Source: JAEZDR01 sp039811185
GTDB lineage: Bacteria; Bacteroidota; Bacteroidia; Chitinophagales; Chitinophagaceae
Reading direction: 5' to 3'
Assembly: GCA_039811185.1 (NCBI GenBank)
Contig: JBDHYF010000002.1
Coordinates: forward strand, 248,001 to 312,000
DNA length: 64,000 bases
The notes under the pieces were generated by a model. That model was not told the DNA's origin. It saw only the letters and a program-made list of their open reading frames with translations, and made no database searches. Below, piece by piece: positions 15,394-23,779 of this stretch. The position numbers and the translations under genes were made by a program. The first letter of the stretch is position 1; each line of letters begins with the position of its first letter.

Positions 15394-17560
15394 ATGGCTG
15401 CTGTTGCGTAAACATATCTTCTTCAGCTTTTGAATAGGCCATAATGAAGATGGCGCCTAAATTTTTATGTGGCGGAATATAATCTTCCCAACTCTCATTC
15501 CCCTTTAGCTTTAAACTTAACGCCTTCCAGATTTGCGGCCAGTTAAGGTTTTGGCCTTTGCGCAGGTCGTCGGCCATCGCATTGATCAGGGGAAGATTTA
15601 TAAGTCCGCTACCCACCTGTTTGGAAGAAATGATGTGCGCAGTAGGACAAATGCTAAGTACATCGTTTAAGTTGTTGTATCCTCCACAACTTCCTAAGAA
15701 AACCACCTTAGCCGATTCAGGAATCTGACGAATGGTGGAATTGGTATAGTAGCTGTGTCCACGGTGGATGATAACCGTTGGATACATCTCCTTCGAAGCG
15801 AGGTATTTCCCCAATGCTTCCTGAGCTTTTTCATCGAGGTCTTTTTCGGTATCGAGCGGCCGGTTGCTGTAAATATAAACAGGCGTTCCCTTTCCTGTAG
15901 AACTCATTACCACCCATTCGGGTGCGCTTGTCATCTTCCAGCCCATGGCTTTAAACTGCCGGATGAATGAGTTGAAAACGGTTTCACCATCTTTATCGCC
16001 ATAAAAAAACTGCTGGATGATGATTTTTCCTGAAGAGTCTTTCAATAGCGCGTTCGGCATATAGTAAACCGGCGGAATACCGAGTCGTTCAAACATATTG
16101 TTCTTACCTACACTGTCTTTCGACTTAAAAATGGTGTTTAAAATGCCATAGATGGTTCTGGCTTTTGTTGTTTTTGCCGCCGCGAAATTTTCTTCCACTT
16201 CTTTTAAAATGAGCGCACTCAACTCTTTGTCTTTAATGCTCGCGTAGCTGTCTGCCACGTCCACAGCATCTTCGAGCGATTTTGTTTTGTCGAGATTGTT
16301 TACGAATGCCTTCATCAGTGCGATGGCATTCTCTTTTTCCATTCTCTTCAAAAAGTCATCGAGGGTGTTATAGTTGGCGGCCACTTTAATAAACTTTTTG
16401 AAGTGATCGTAGTTCACAAGATTAAGCAAAGTGTCGCTCCGCGGAATCTTCATGTTTTGAAACATTTTTGGATAGATGCCGCTAACGTAACTCGAGGTGT
16501 ACATTTCTGTTTCGCCCAACACAGCGAGATAGTACAATTCGGGACCGGTGAGCTTATCAAGTATTTTAAAACGGATGGCGTCTTTTTCTTCGTGCAAACC
16601 ATTAATCTGGTTAATGAACACTTCCACCGCTTTTTGCTTCAGCCGGTTGGTGAGCGTTTCCATAACCACAGGTGTATCGCCTTTCAGCAGGCGTCCGGCG
16701 TAATCTACCTGCGTGGCTGCAAGCAACTTGTAATAAGTAATTTCATTGTCGGTTGCGTTGTCAACCTGTTCTATTGTTATTTTTCCGCGATACAGATTAT
16801 CGAGAAAGGGAAAGTACTGACGGCCGGCCTTCATGCGCGCCAGTGTGCTGATGAAGTGCACCAGGGTATCCTCTACTTTTCCGATTTTTTTTGCAAGGGC
16901 GTTATAGGCAGATGCATAATTATACAGCTCTTCGGGGTCGCGTTTTGCTGCGATGATGATGAGACTGTCTGCATAACGGTTATCGGGATTGTTGGTTAAA
17001 ATGGGCAGAATGCGGTGAGGGAAACGGAGGCACTGTTTTAGAACAATGAGGTCGTTGGCGCGCACAAGTTCAGCATCCTGCTGAAAAATAAAATTCGAGG
17101 TCAGTATCTGGCCGATTTCGAAGTCGTGCTTTTCAACTACGGGAAAAACGGTTTCCCCTTTCATCTCCCGTTCCGTGCTTTCTAAAAAACTTTCTATTAC
17201 AGATGTAATTTGTAACGGGAGCAGACGGCCGTAGCGATAGCCGTTATAGAATCCATCAAACATCTCTGCAATTCCGCGGAGATATTTGATTTTTGAATTG
17301 TTGTCGAGCGAATCGTTTTTTTCAACTTCTTTTATCAGATTGTCGACCGATCCATACATTAGTCGGCTGATTTTTTCGTTCAGTTGTTGCAGGCTGGTGG
17401 CGTGGTAAAATTTATCTTCATTACCATCAAGCAAATCGATGCGGCTGCGTGCTTTGTCAATCTTTTCATGGAACATTTGGCGCGAGGCAGGAATATCCTG
17501 AGCTATTGAGGAAGAGGAAAATACAAGGGATAACAAAAACAAGAGAAAGTACTGCTTCAT
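15392..17560 (-). CDS. Secreted protein of unknown function with a C-terminal caspase-like His/Cys region
   Basis: I do not recognise this 722-residue protein by name. It starts with a signal peptide (MKQYFLLFLLSLVFSSSSIA); this start at 17560 is preferred over an upstream in-frame ATG at 17614. Residues about 25-500 are mostly helical, without clear repeats. Near the C-terminus a beta strand ends in VIIHRGHS (His599, His602). About 20 residues later comes a hydrophobic strand ending VVFLGSCGG (Cys625). This order, a strand followed by His-Gly and then a strand followed by Ser-Cys, resembles clan CD peptidases (caspase, CHAT, gingipain). No type IX sorting domain is seen at its C-terminus. 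Protease activity is inference only. It is a monocistronic unit downstream of the PfkB gene terminator. Confidence 0.7.
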   Translation of the reverse strand: MKQYFLLFLLSLVFSSSSIAQDIPASRQMFHEKIDKARSRIDLLDGNEDKFYHATSLQQLNEKISRLMYGSVDNLIKEVEKNDSLDNNSKIKYLRGIAEMFDGFYNGYRYGRLLPLQITSVIESFLESTEREMKGETVFPVVEKHDFEIGQILTSNFIFQQDAELVRANDLIVLKQCLRFPHRILPILTNNPDNRYADSLIIIAAKRDPEELYNYASAYNALAKKIGKVEDTLVHFISTLARMKAGRQYFPFLDNLYRGKITIEQVDNATDNEITYYKLLAATQVDYAGRLLKGDTPVVMETLTNRLKQKAVEVFINQINGLHEEKDAIRFKILDKLTGPELYYLAVLGETEMYTSSYVSGIYPKMFQNMKIPRSDTLLNLVNYDHFKKFIKVAANYNTLDDFLKRMEKENAIALMKAFVNNLDKTKSLEDAVDVADSYASIKDKELSALILKEVEENFAAAKTTKARTIYGILNTIFKSKDSVGKNNMFERLGIPPVYYMPNALLKDSSGKIIIQQFFYGDKDGETVFNSFIRQFKAMGWKMTSAPEWVVMSSTGKGTPVYIYSNRPLDTEKDLDEKAQEALGKYLASKEMYPTVIIHRGHSYYTNSTIRQIPESAKVVFLGSCGGYNNLNDVLSICPTAHIISSKQVGSGLINLPLINAMADDLRKGQNLNWPQIWKALSLKLKGNESWEDYIPPHKNLGAIFIMAYSKAEEDMFTQQQP

Positions 17561-17661
17561 AGTCGTGCTGCGAGGTTCAAAAATATTACCAAAGTAAAGG
17601 CATTGTGCACCCAACGGCCTTTCAGCACCGAATTTTAACCAATAGCATTGTTTTTGAAAAC

Positions 17662-17691
17662 AAAAAAAGCATCACTTAACGTAATGCTTTT
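17662..17691 (-). terminator. Terminator of the PfkB-family kinase gene
   Basis: AAAGCAT (17666-17672) pairs with ATGCTTT (17684-17690) around an 11-base loop. Read leftward it is followed by seven U residues. It lies 20 bases beyond the kinase stop. Confidence 0.65.
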
Positions 17692-17711
17692 CTTAAAAAA
17701 TTTTCGACGTT

Positions 17712-18635
17712 CTATCCCAAAGCAATATCAAAATTCACCAGCTGCACAAACTCGTTTAGCCGTTCTCTGATATCTGCGTTATTGATTTCTCTCAGTCTTT
17801 CTGTACCGAACTTCTCTACACAGAAGCTTGCCATAGCAGAGCCAACAATAATGGCGGTTTTCATGTTATTAAAGCTGATGTCTTTTGTTTGTGCAATGTG
17901 TCCAATAAAGCCGCCGGCAAACGAATCGCCTGCACCCGTTGGGTCAAAAACGTCTTCAAGTGGAAGCGCCGGAGCAAAAAACACCGACTTTTCTTCAAAC
18001 AACAGCGCGCCGTGTTCGCCTTTTTTAATCACAACGTATTTAGGCCCCATTTTCTGAATTACCTGAGCCGCTTTTACGAGTGAGTATTGGCCGCTTAGCT
18101 GCCGAGCCTCACTGTCGTTCAGCAATAACACATCCACCTTTTTTAGTACTTCAATCAGGTCGGGCATACAGGTTTCCATCCAGAAATTCATTGTATCCAT
18201 TACAATTAAGCGCGGCCTTGTGCGCAGTTGGTTAATCACCTTCAATTGTATGGAAGGAACGAGGTTGCCGAGCATCAGAAATTCACAGTCCTGATAGGAT
18301 TCAGGTACTACGGGCTCAAAGTTCGCGAGTACGTTTAATTGGGTGTCGAGGGTGTCGCGCGTATTCATGTCCATGTGGTAGCGCCCACTCCAGAAGAATG
18401 TTTTTTCATCCTTTTTAATCTGCACGCCTTCCACATTCACTTTTCTTTCTACCAATTTATCGAGTTCTTCACGGGGAAAATCGCCGCCCACTACCGATAA
18501 CTGCTGAATGGGCTGCATAAAATTAGAAGCGCTCCATGCAATATAGGTTCCTGCTCCACCAATAATTTTATCCGATTTTCCAAACGGCGTTTCAATGGCA
18601 TCAAAGGCCATAGAGCCTACAACTAATAAAGACAT
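17712..18635 (-). CDS. PfkB/ribokinase-family carbohydrate kinase
   Basis: The 307-residue kinase shows the N-terminal GGAGTYIAWSASNF glycine motif and the C-terminal PfkB signature DPTGAGDSFAGGF. In that signature the first Asp (231) is part of the anion hole and Asp237 is the expected catalytic base. The substrate-binding loop and NDSEARQL motif fit ribokinase, adenosine-kinase and fructokinase-like enzymes. The specific sugar or nucleoside cannot be read from the sequence. ATG 18635 (MSLLVVGSMAFDAIETPFG) is the standard start for this subgroup. An upstream in-frame ATG would add 20 non-conserved residues overlapping the terminator region of the neighbouring gene. It appears monocistronic. 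Confidence 0.88.
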   Translation of the reverse strand: MSLLVVGSMAFDAIETPFGKSDKIIGGAGTYIAWSASNFMQPIQQLSVVGGDFPREELDKLVERKVNVEGVQIKKDEKTFFWSGRYHMDMNTRDTLDTQLNVLANFEPVVPESYQDCEFLMLGNLVPSIQLKVINQLRTRPRLIVMDTMNFWMETCMPDLIEVLKKVDVLLLNDSEARQLSGQYSLVKAAQVIQKMGPKYVVIKKGEHGALLFEEKSVFFAPALPLEDVFDPTGAGDSFAGGFIGHIAQTKDISFNNMKTAIIVGSAMASFCVEKFGTERLREINNADIRERLNEFVQLVNFDIALG

Positions 18636-18682
18636 TTTTATTTTTTTGGATACGGGCAGCGAAGCTATAGTAAAACCATGGT

Positions 18683-18724
18683 GCAAAAAAAACAAGGCAG
18701 AAAAAACACAAGTTTTTCTGCCTT
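18683..18724 (-). terminator. Terminator of the outer-membrane protein gene
   Basis: A perfect 12-bp stem, AAGGCAGAAAAA (18694-18705) with TTTTTCTGCCTT (18713-18724), has a 7-base loop. Read leftward it is followed by a run of U residues encoded by the A-run at 18685-18692. It begins 22 bases beyond the stop at 18747. Confidence 0.88.
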
Positions 18725-18746
18725 ATTAAGTATCTTTTAATACCGT

Positions 18747-19550
18747 TTAAAACCGGTAACCTAAAGTAAGGCCGGCGCGCAGGCCGGGCACAAATCCGTT
18801 GTACTCGCCTTTAATGTATTTGTCGTTTTCGTTTACTTCCACTTCAATTTTATCACCAATTACAGGAATGTCCTTCAGGTTTTCCTTGAAGTTTTTTTCC
18901 AGGCTTTGTTTGCTGCCAACCCAATACATATCTGTAGTAGGCCCTGTTTCATCTTTTATCATAGAGCTTACCTTTCCAATGTTTGCCTCGGGGCCGAGTA
19001 AATAGAGGTCAACCGTAACGCGTTTGGCAATCATAAACTGAACGCCCATCTGCGCCGTAATGCCGAAGCCTGAATACTTGTTGGTGGCAAGCGCGTCGAT
19101 TTGGTGCTTGCCCTGAGCTCCGAAATCGAACTCTCCTTTGTATTTGCCTTCCATATCAAAAGTCACATATTTCAAAATCGGTTCAAAATAAAAGCCGGTC
19201 ATATCTCTTTTACCCAAATACATTCTGTAGCCGGCGCCAATTGAAAACGATTTAAATTTAATTTCTGCGTCTTTCACGTCTTCGCCCATCACTTCTGTAA
19301 GTTTGGCAGGAGCCGTGGTGCTGATGGGGAGGCCCAAGTAAAACGTTACGGAACGTTTAGGCTTGTAGTTCCACTCTCCGGCAAGCGAAAGTTTGCCGAA
19401 GCTAAAACTGAGCGGGTTAATTTTTGCCGCTATGGAACGGCTGAAATTATTCGACGGAGAAGGCAGTAAAATTGAGTCATCGCTACCCACCTGCGCCTGA
19501 GCCGAAAACGCGGCAGTGAGAAAGAATAACGGTAAAAATATTTTCTTCAT
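18747..19550 (-). CDS. Predicted outer-membrane beta-barrel protein, unassigned
   Basis: The 267-residue protein begins with a signal peptide (MKKIFLPLFFLTAAFSAQA, then QV). Alternating hydrophobic and polar strands follow (for example KLSLAGEWNYKP, KSFSIGAGYRMYLG, SGFGITAQMGVQFMIA). It ends in GLTLGYRF, with the C-terminal Phe typical of outer-membrane beta-barrels. An acidic segment at about 220-245 (KDIPVIGDKIEVEVNEND) probably forms a loop. The pattern is like small DUF3575-type barrels of Bacteroidota, but I cannot name a family with confidence. It has its own strong terminator. The start is fixed by the signal peptide. Confidence 0.75.
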   Translation of the reverse strand: MKKIFLPLFFLTAAFSAQAQVGSDDSILLPSPSNNFSRSIAAKINPLSFSFGKLSLAGEWNYKPKRSVTFYLGLPISTTAPAKLTEVMGEDVKDAEIKFKSFSIGAGYRMYLGKRDMTGFYFEPILKYVTFDMEGKYKGEFDFGAQGKHQIDALATNKYSGFGITAQMGVQFMIAKRVTVDLYLLGPEANIGKVSSMIKDETGPTTDMYWVGSKQSLEKNFKENLKDIPVIGDKIEVEVNENDKYIKGEYNGFVPGLRAGLTLGYRF

Positions 19551-19633
19551 AATAGTTGGTTTAATGCAAAATAGGATTTTTTTATTATGCGTTTCGATTT
19601 TGTTTCCGGGAAATTTCTGTGCGCGCTAAACTT

Positions 19634-19641
19634 TATTTTTG
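19634..19641 (+). promoter_or_regulatory. -7 box of tetR, 4 bases from the start codon
   Basis: TATTTTTG matches TAnnTTTG. Only four bases (CCGT) separate it from the ATG at 19646, so transcription would begin at or next to the A of the start codon and give a leaderless mRNA. Confidence 0.6.
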
Positions 19642-19645
19642 CCGT

Positions 19646-20236
19646 ATGGCACGTATTAACCCGGGTTCTAAGCTTTCTAAAAAGTCGGTTATAGTAACGA
19701 AAGCTGCGGCTTTATTTCGTGAAAACGGATTTAAAGCAAGCAGCATGCGCGACCTTGCAGAAAGGGTGGGGGTAGAAGCTGCAAGCCTGTATAATCATAT
19801 CAAATCGAAAACAGAAATTCTACACGAGATCTGTTTTCAGGTGGCCAACAGGTTTATGCACCAAATGAATCAGATAGAAACTTCCCATTTGGGAGCCATC
19901 GAAAAAATTGAAAAGCTGCTCCGATTTCACATCCGTGAAATGATTGTTCATCATGAAGAAGTTTGCGTCAGCGATCGCGAATGGCGTTTCCTCGATGAGC
20001 CTTATCTTTCTAACTTTCACAATCAGCGCCGCCAGTACCGGAAACGGTTTGCCGCCATTGTACAATCCGGTATCAACGCGGGCGAAATCAAAAACATCGA
20101 TGCCGCAACAGTGGTTTTAATTATGTTGCATGCCATTACCGGAATCGATTCCTGGCATCGCTCCAAACAAAAAATATCCGCGTCCGATCTGGAAGAGAAC
20201 ATGGTAACCATTATGATTAACGGCTTAAGAAAATAA
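19646..20236 (+). CDS. TetR/AcrR-family transcriptional regulator
   Basis: The 196-residue regulator has the TetR N-terminal three-helix DNA-binding domain (about 10-55), with its recognition-helix region MRDLAERVGVEAASLYNHIKSK. A helical ligand-binding domain follows, containing VSDREWRFLDEPYLSNFHNQRR. Only 3 bases separate it from the PaaE-like reductase gene, so the two are almost certainly cotranscribed. Control of that operon is likely, by autoregulation, though this is not shown. The ligand may be an aromatic acyl-CoA if the reductase is truly PaaE. ATG 19646 is preferred to the upstream GTG at 19619, which lies before the promoter box. Confidence 0.9.
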   Translation: MARINPGSKLSKKSVIVTKAAALFRENGFKASSMRDLAERVGVEAASLYNHIKSKTEILHEICFQVANRFMHQMNQIETSHLGAIEKIEKLLRFHIREMIVHHEEVCVSDREWRFLDEPYLSNFHNQRRQYRKRFAAIVQSGINAGEIKNIDAATVVLIMLHAITGIDSWHRSKQKISASDLEENMVTIMINGLRK

Positions 20237-20239
20237 ACT

Positions 20240-21313
20240 ATGCTGCATTTTTATCCGCTTACAATTAAGGACATCAGAAGAGAAACTGCCGACTGTGTAT
20301 CCGTTTCCTTTGCGGTTCCTGAAAGCTTGGAAGAACTATTTCGGTACAAGCCCGGCCAGTATCTTACAGTGAAAGCCGGAATTAATGGCGCTGATGAACG
20401 CAGATCGTACTCGCTTTGCAGCGCGCCGCACGAACACGAATGGCGCATTGCCGTAAAGCGTGTGCCCTATGGCGTTTTCTCCAACTATATAAACGAACAG
20501 CTTCGGCCCGGCGACACCATCGAAGTAATGCCGCCACTCGGAAAGTTCACCATCGATACAAACCCTTCCAACCGCAAAAGCTACGTTTTGTTTGCAGCCG
20601 GAAGTGGCATTACACCGGTAATCTCAATTCTGAAAACCATTCTTCACCAGGAGCCGCAGAGCAGTGTAACGCTCATTTATGGTAACCGCACCTCTTATTC
20701 CATCATCTTTAAAAATGTAATCGAAGACCTCAAGAATTTGTACATGGAAAGGTTTAGAACCATACATGTTTTAAGCCGCGAAATAACGGATGCCAACATC
20801 AACAGCGGACGAATTGATGCCGAAAAATGCAACGATTTATTTACCAGATATGCCGACATTTCTGCGGATGAATTTTTTATCTGCGGGCCGGAAAGCATGA
20901 TTGCCTGCGTGAAAGATTTTCTTGCCGCCAAAGGAGTTGATGAAAAGAAAATACGATTTGAATTGTTTACAACACCCGATCAAAAAATTGTTGCTGCTAA
21001 AGCCGAAAAGAAGGTCGTTGCCTCTGCTGAAATCAGTCACGTAACCATAAAAATGGATGGGCGCAGCTTCAGTTTCGATCTTTCGTATAACGACCAAAGC
21101 ATTCTCGATGCAGCGTTGCAGTCGGGCGCCGATCTCCCCTACAGTTGCAAGGGCGGCGTATGTTGCAGTTGCCGCGCCAAAGTGCTGGAAGGACAGGTAG
21201 AAATGGACGTGAATTATGCGCTGGAAGACGATGAGGTAAAAGAGGGTTTTGTGCTCACCTGTCAATCGCACCCGCGCACGGAGAAAGTGGTGATAGATTT
21301 TGATGCCAAATAA
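20240..21313 (+). CDS. PaaE-like ferredoxin reductase (FAD, NAD(P)H, plant-type 2Fe-2S)
   Basis: The 357-residue protein has three domains. A flavin-binding domain (about 1-105) carries the RxYS motif at 55-58. A pyridine-nucleotide domain (about 112-245) has GSGITP at 121-126 and FFICGPESM. A C-terminal plant-type ferredoxin domain has cluster ligands Cys303, Cys308, Cys311 and Cys341. This order matches PaaE, the electron-transfer subunit of phenylacetyl-CoA epoxidase, and related oxygenase reductases. The oxygenase subunit genes paaA-D are not in the window. I therefore give no symbol: it may serve a phenylacetyl-CoA epoxidase encoded elsewhere or another oxygenase. Coupled to tetR. Confidence 0.88.
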   Translation: MLHFYPLTIKDIRRETADCVSVSFAVPESLEELFRYKPGQYLTVKAGINGADERRSYSLCSAPHEHEWRIAVKRVPYGVFSNYINEQLRPGDTIEVMPPLGKFTIDTNPSNRKSYVLFAAGSGITPVISILKTILHQEPQSSVTLIYGNRTSYSIIFKNVIEDLKNLYMERFRTIHVLSREITDANINSGRIDAEKCNDLFTRYADISADEFFICGPESMIACVKDFLAAKGVDEKKIRFELFTTPDQKIVAAKAEKKVVASAEISHVTIKMDGRSFSFDLSYNDQSILDAALQSGADLPYSCKGGVCCSCRAKVLEGQVEMDVNYALEDDEVKEGFVLTCQSHPRTEKVVIDFDAK

Positions 21314-21339
21314 TCGGAAATCATCATTTTTAATGATCC

Positions 21340-21347
21340 TACCTTTG
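21340..21347 (+). promoter_or_regulatory. Probable -7 box of fumC
   Basis: TACCTTTG matches TAnnTTTG and lies 22 bases upstream of the fumC ATG. It follows the reductase stop by 26 bases, so fumC probably has its own promoter. Confidence 0.55.
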
Positions 21348-21369
21348 CGCAAATTTTAAATTTATTTGT

Positions 21370-22773
21370 ATGGATTACCGTATAGAAAAAGATACGATGG
21401 GCGAAGTGAAGGTGCCGGCCGGCGTGTATTGGGGCGCCCAAACACAACGTAGTATTGAGAACTTTAAAATTGCGCAGGATATAAACCGCATGCCCCGCGA
21501 AATTATTATGGCATTCGCCTACTTGAAAAAAGCGGCGGCCCTTACCAACAACGAGCTTGGGGTTTTATCGGATGAAAAAAAAGATTTGATTGCATCGGTT
21601 TGTGAAGAGATTTTGCGCGGCGAACTCGATAGCGAATTTCCACTGGTGGTATGGCAAACAGGAAGCGGCACACAAAGCAATATGAACGTGAATGAAGTTG
21701 TGGCTTACCGCGCACATGTGCTTATGGGCGGAAGTTTATCGGATAAAGAAAAAGTGCTTCACCCAAATGACGACGTGAACAAATCGCAATCGTCGAACGA
21801 CACATTTCCTACGGCTATGCACATTGCAGCCTATAAGATACTGATGGAAACCACCATTCCGGGCATCGAAAAACTTCGCGACACGCTTGCAGCCAAATCC
21901 AAGAAGTACATGCATGTGGTAAAAATTGGCCGTACACACTTTATGGATGCAACGCCCCTAACACTCGGTCAGGAGTTCAGCGGATATGTGGCGCAACTGA
22001 ACCACGGATTAAAGGCCATCCGCCATACACTTGAACATTTAAGCGAGTTGGCGCTTGGCGGAACTGCCGTGGGCACCGGAATAAATACACCGAAAGGATA
22101 CAGCCAACTGGTTGCAGAAAAAATTGCTGAGCTTACAGGGCTTCCGTTTGTAACTGCAAACAACAAATTTGAAGCACTGGCTGCCCACGATGCCATTGTA
22201 GAAGCACACGGCGCATTAAAAACAGTTGCTGTGAGTTTAATGAAGATTGCAAACGACATCCGGATGCTGGCCTCCGGCCCCCGCTCGGGCATCGGAGAAA
22301 TTTTTATTCCCGACAACGAGCCGGGATCGTCCATCATGCCGGGAAAAGTAAATCCCACGCAGTGCGAAGCGCTTACCATGATAGCCGCACAAGTGTTGGG
22401 CAACGACGTAGCCATTAACGTGGGCGGGTCGATGGGACATTTTGAGCTGAACGTTTTTAAGCCTGTAATGATCTATAACTTCCTCCACAGCGCGCGACTT
22501 ATCGGCGAAGGCTGCATCAGTTTTAACGATAAATGTGCAGAAGGTATTGAGCCCATAGAAGCCAATATCAAAAAGCATGTGGATAATTCGTTGATGCTCG
22601 TAACCGCGCTGAACACAAAAATTGGTTACTACAAAGCCGCGGAAATTGCGCAGAAAGCGCATAAGGAAGGTACAACCCTTAAAGAAATGGCGGTAAAACT
22701 CGGCTATCTGACACCGGAAGAATTCGATGAATGGGTAATTCCTTCAAAGATGGTAGGCGAACTTGACGCGTAA
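21370..22773 (+). CDS. fumC: Class II fumarate hydratase
   Basis: FumC interconverts fumarate and malate in the TCA cycle. The 467-residue protein has the usual class II length, with no iron-sulfur motif. The early segments are VPAGVYWGAQTQRS and VWQTGSGTQSNMNVNEV. NDDVNKSQSSNDTFPTAMH forms the substrate site. The superfamily signature loop GSSIMPGKVNP (about 318-328) carries the catalytic serine. The related aspartase is excluded by the fumarase-type GSGTQSNMN and HPNDDVNKSQSSND segments. The next gene begins 10 bases later, so readthrough cotranscription is possible, though the products seem unrelated. Confidence 0.95.
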   Translation: MDYRIEKDTMGEVKVPAGVYWGAQTQRSIENFKIAQDINRMPREIIMAFAYLKKAAALTNNELGVLSDEKKDLIASVCEEILRGELDSEFPLVVWQTGSGTQSNMNVNEVVAYRAHVLMGGSLSDKEKVLHPNDDVNKSQSSNDTFPTAMHIAAYKILMETTIPGIEKLRDTLAAKSKKYMHVVKIGRTHFMDATPLTLGQEFSGYVAQLNHGLKAIRHTLEHLSELALGGTAVGTGINTPKGYSQLVAEKIAELTGLPFVTANNKFEALAAHDAIVEAHGALKTVAVSLMKIANDIRMLASGPRSGIGEIFIPDNEPGSSIMPGKVNPTQCEALTMIAAQVLGNDVAINVGGSMGHFELNVFKPVMIYNFLHSARLIGEGCISFNDKCAEGIEPIEANIKKHVDNSLMLVTALNTKIGYYKAAEIAQKAHKEGTTLKEMAVKLGYLTPEEFDEWVIPSKMVGELDA

Positions 22774-22783
22774 ATCTTATCCA

Positions 22784-23776
22784 ATGAAGAAAATATATTT
22801 TTTGCTGTTAGCCGTTGTGCTGGCCCCGGTTTTTATTTCGTGGGGCGGCTTCGGTCATGAAAGTATTAACCGGGCAGCCATTTTTGCGCTGCCCGCTTCA
22901 TCACTCCAAACATTTTTTTATAATCATTCCGATTTTATTACAGTCGAAGCCACCATTCCTGATGTTCGGAAATATGCTATTCACGACAAGCAGGAGGGCC
23001 CGCGTCATTTTATCGATCTGGAAAATTTCGACAGATCCAATTTTCCTAAAACGCTGACGGAAGCACGGAAGGCCTATCCGGACAGTTTTTTAAACAAGAA
23101 TGGAATTTTGCCCTGGTATGTGCAGGAGATGATGAAGAAACTTACCAATGCTTTCAGAAAGAAAAACAAAACAGAAATATTGTTTCTTGCTTCCGATCTC
23201 GGGCACTACATCGGCGATGCTCACATGCCTTTACACACTACAGTAAACTACGATGGACAGCTTACCAACCAGAAAGGAGTGCATGCTTTATGGGAAGCAC
23301 AAATGCCCGAGAGGTTTAGCAGCAGCTATAATCTGTATGCAGACAGCGGTACTTACCTAACGGATGTTTATGCCGAAATTATGCGGATTGTAAACGATTC
23401 GCATTTGCTGGCGGATACGCTGCTGGACAAGCATAAACAAACGCAGCTACAGTTTAAAAAAGGGGTATTCGCCACCAGAGCGAATGGCGATACAATCACC
23501 AATCAATATAAAAATCCGGTGCATTCCAATGCCTTCGTAAACGCATTCAACAACGCTCTTAACGGCATGATTGAAAAACAACTGAAGAAAGCCATTACCG
23601 CAACGGCGAGCTTTTGGTACACAGCCTGGGTTGATGCCGGTAAACCCGATTTAAGCGGTTTGGACCCAAGGCGTACAACTGAGCGAAATGCGAATGAACT
23701 AAAGGCAGAGTTGCAACTGTATAAGAAAGGAAAACTCGCTAACTACAAACCCTATCGCGACTTTGATGCGGACTGA
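22784..23776 (+). CDS. Secreted S1/P1-type zinc nuclease
   Basis: S1/P1 nucleases cut single-stranded nucleic acids with a three-zinc site, and related enzymes are phospholipases C. The 330-residue protein has a signal peptide ending in VFIS. Cleavage there would expose Trp20, whose free amino group is a zinc ligand in P1. The full ligand set can be traced with P1-like spacing: Trp20/His25 (P1 1/6), Asp60/His75 (45/60), His141/Asp145/His151 (116/120/126) and His167/Glu171 (149/153). The last position is Glu instead of Asp. The start at ATG 22784 is fixed by the signal peptide. It converges on yqgE with a 3-base gap and no terminator between. Confidence 0.88.
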   Translation: MKKIYFLLLAVVLAPVFISWGGFGHESINRAAIFALPASSLQTFFYNHSDFITVEATIPDVRKYAIHDKQEGPRHFIDLENFDRSNFPKTLTEARKAYPDSFLNKNGILPWYVQEMMKKLTNAFRKKNKTEILFLASDLGHYIGDAHMPLHTTVNYDGQLTNQKGVHALWEAQMPERFSSSYNLYADSGTYLTDVYAEIMRIVNDSHLLADTLLDKHKQTQLQFKKGVFATRANGDTITNQYKNPVHSNAFVNAFNNALNGMIEKQLKKAITATASFWYTAWVDAGKPDLSGLDPRRTTERNANELKAELQLYKKGKLANYKPYRDFDAD

Positions 23777-23779
23777 TGC

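Noticed and set aside
16403..16999. 198-codon open frame antisense to the secreted caspase-like gene
   Set aside because: No signal peptide, domain or promoter; the opposite strand codes for a coherent secreted protein.
15392..17560. Gingipain-type (C25) type IX substrate
   Set aside because: The C-terminus lacks a type IX sorting domain and the region around His and Cys does not show C25-specific blocks; only a broad clan CD resemblance is defensible.
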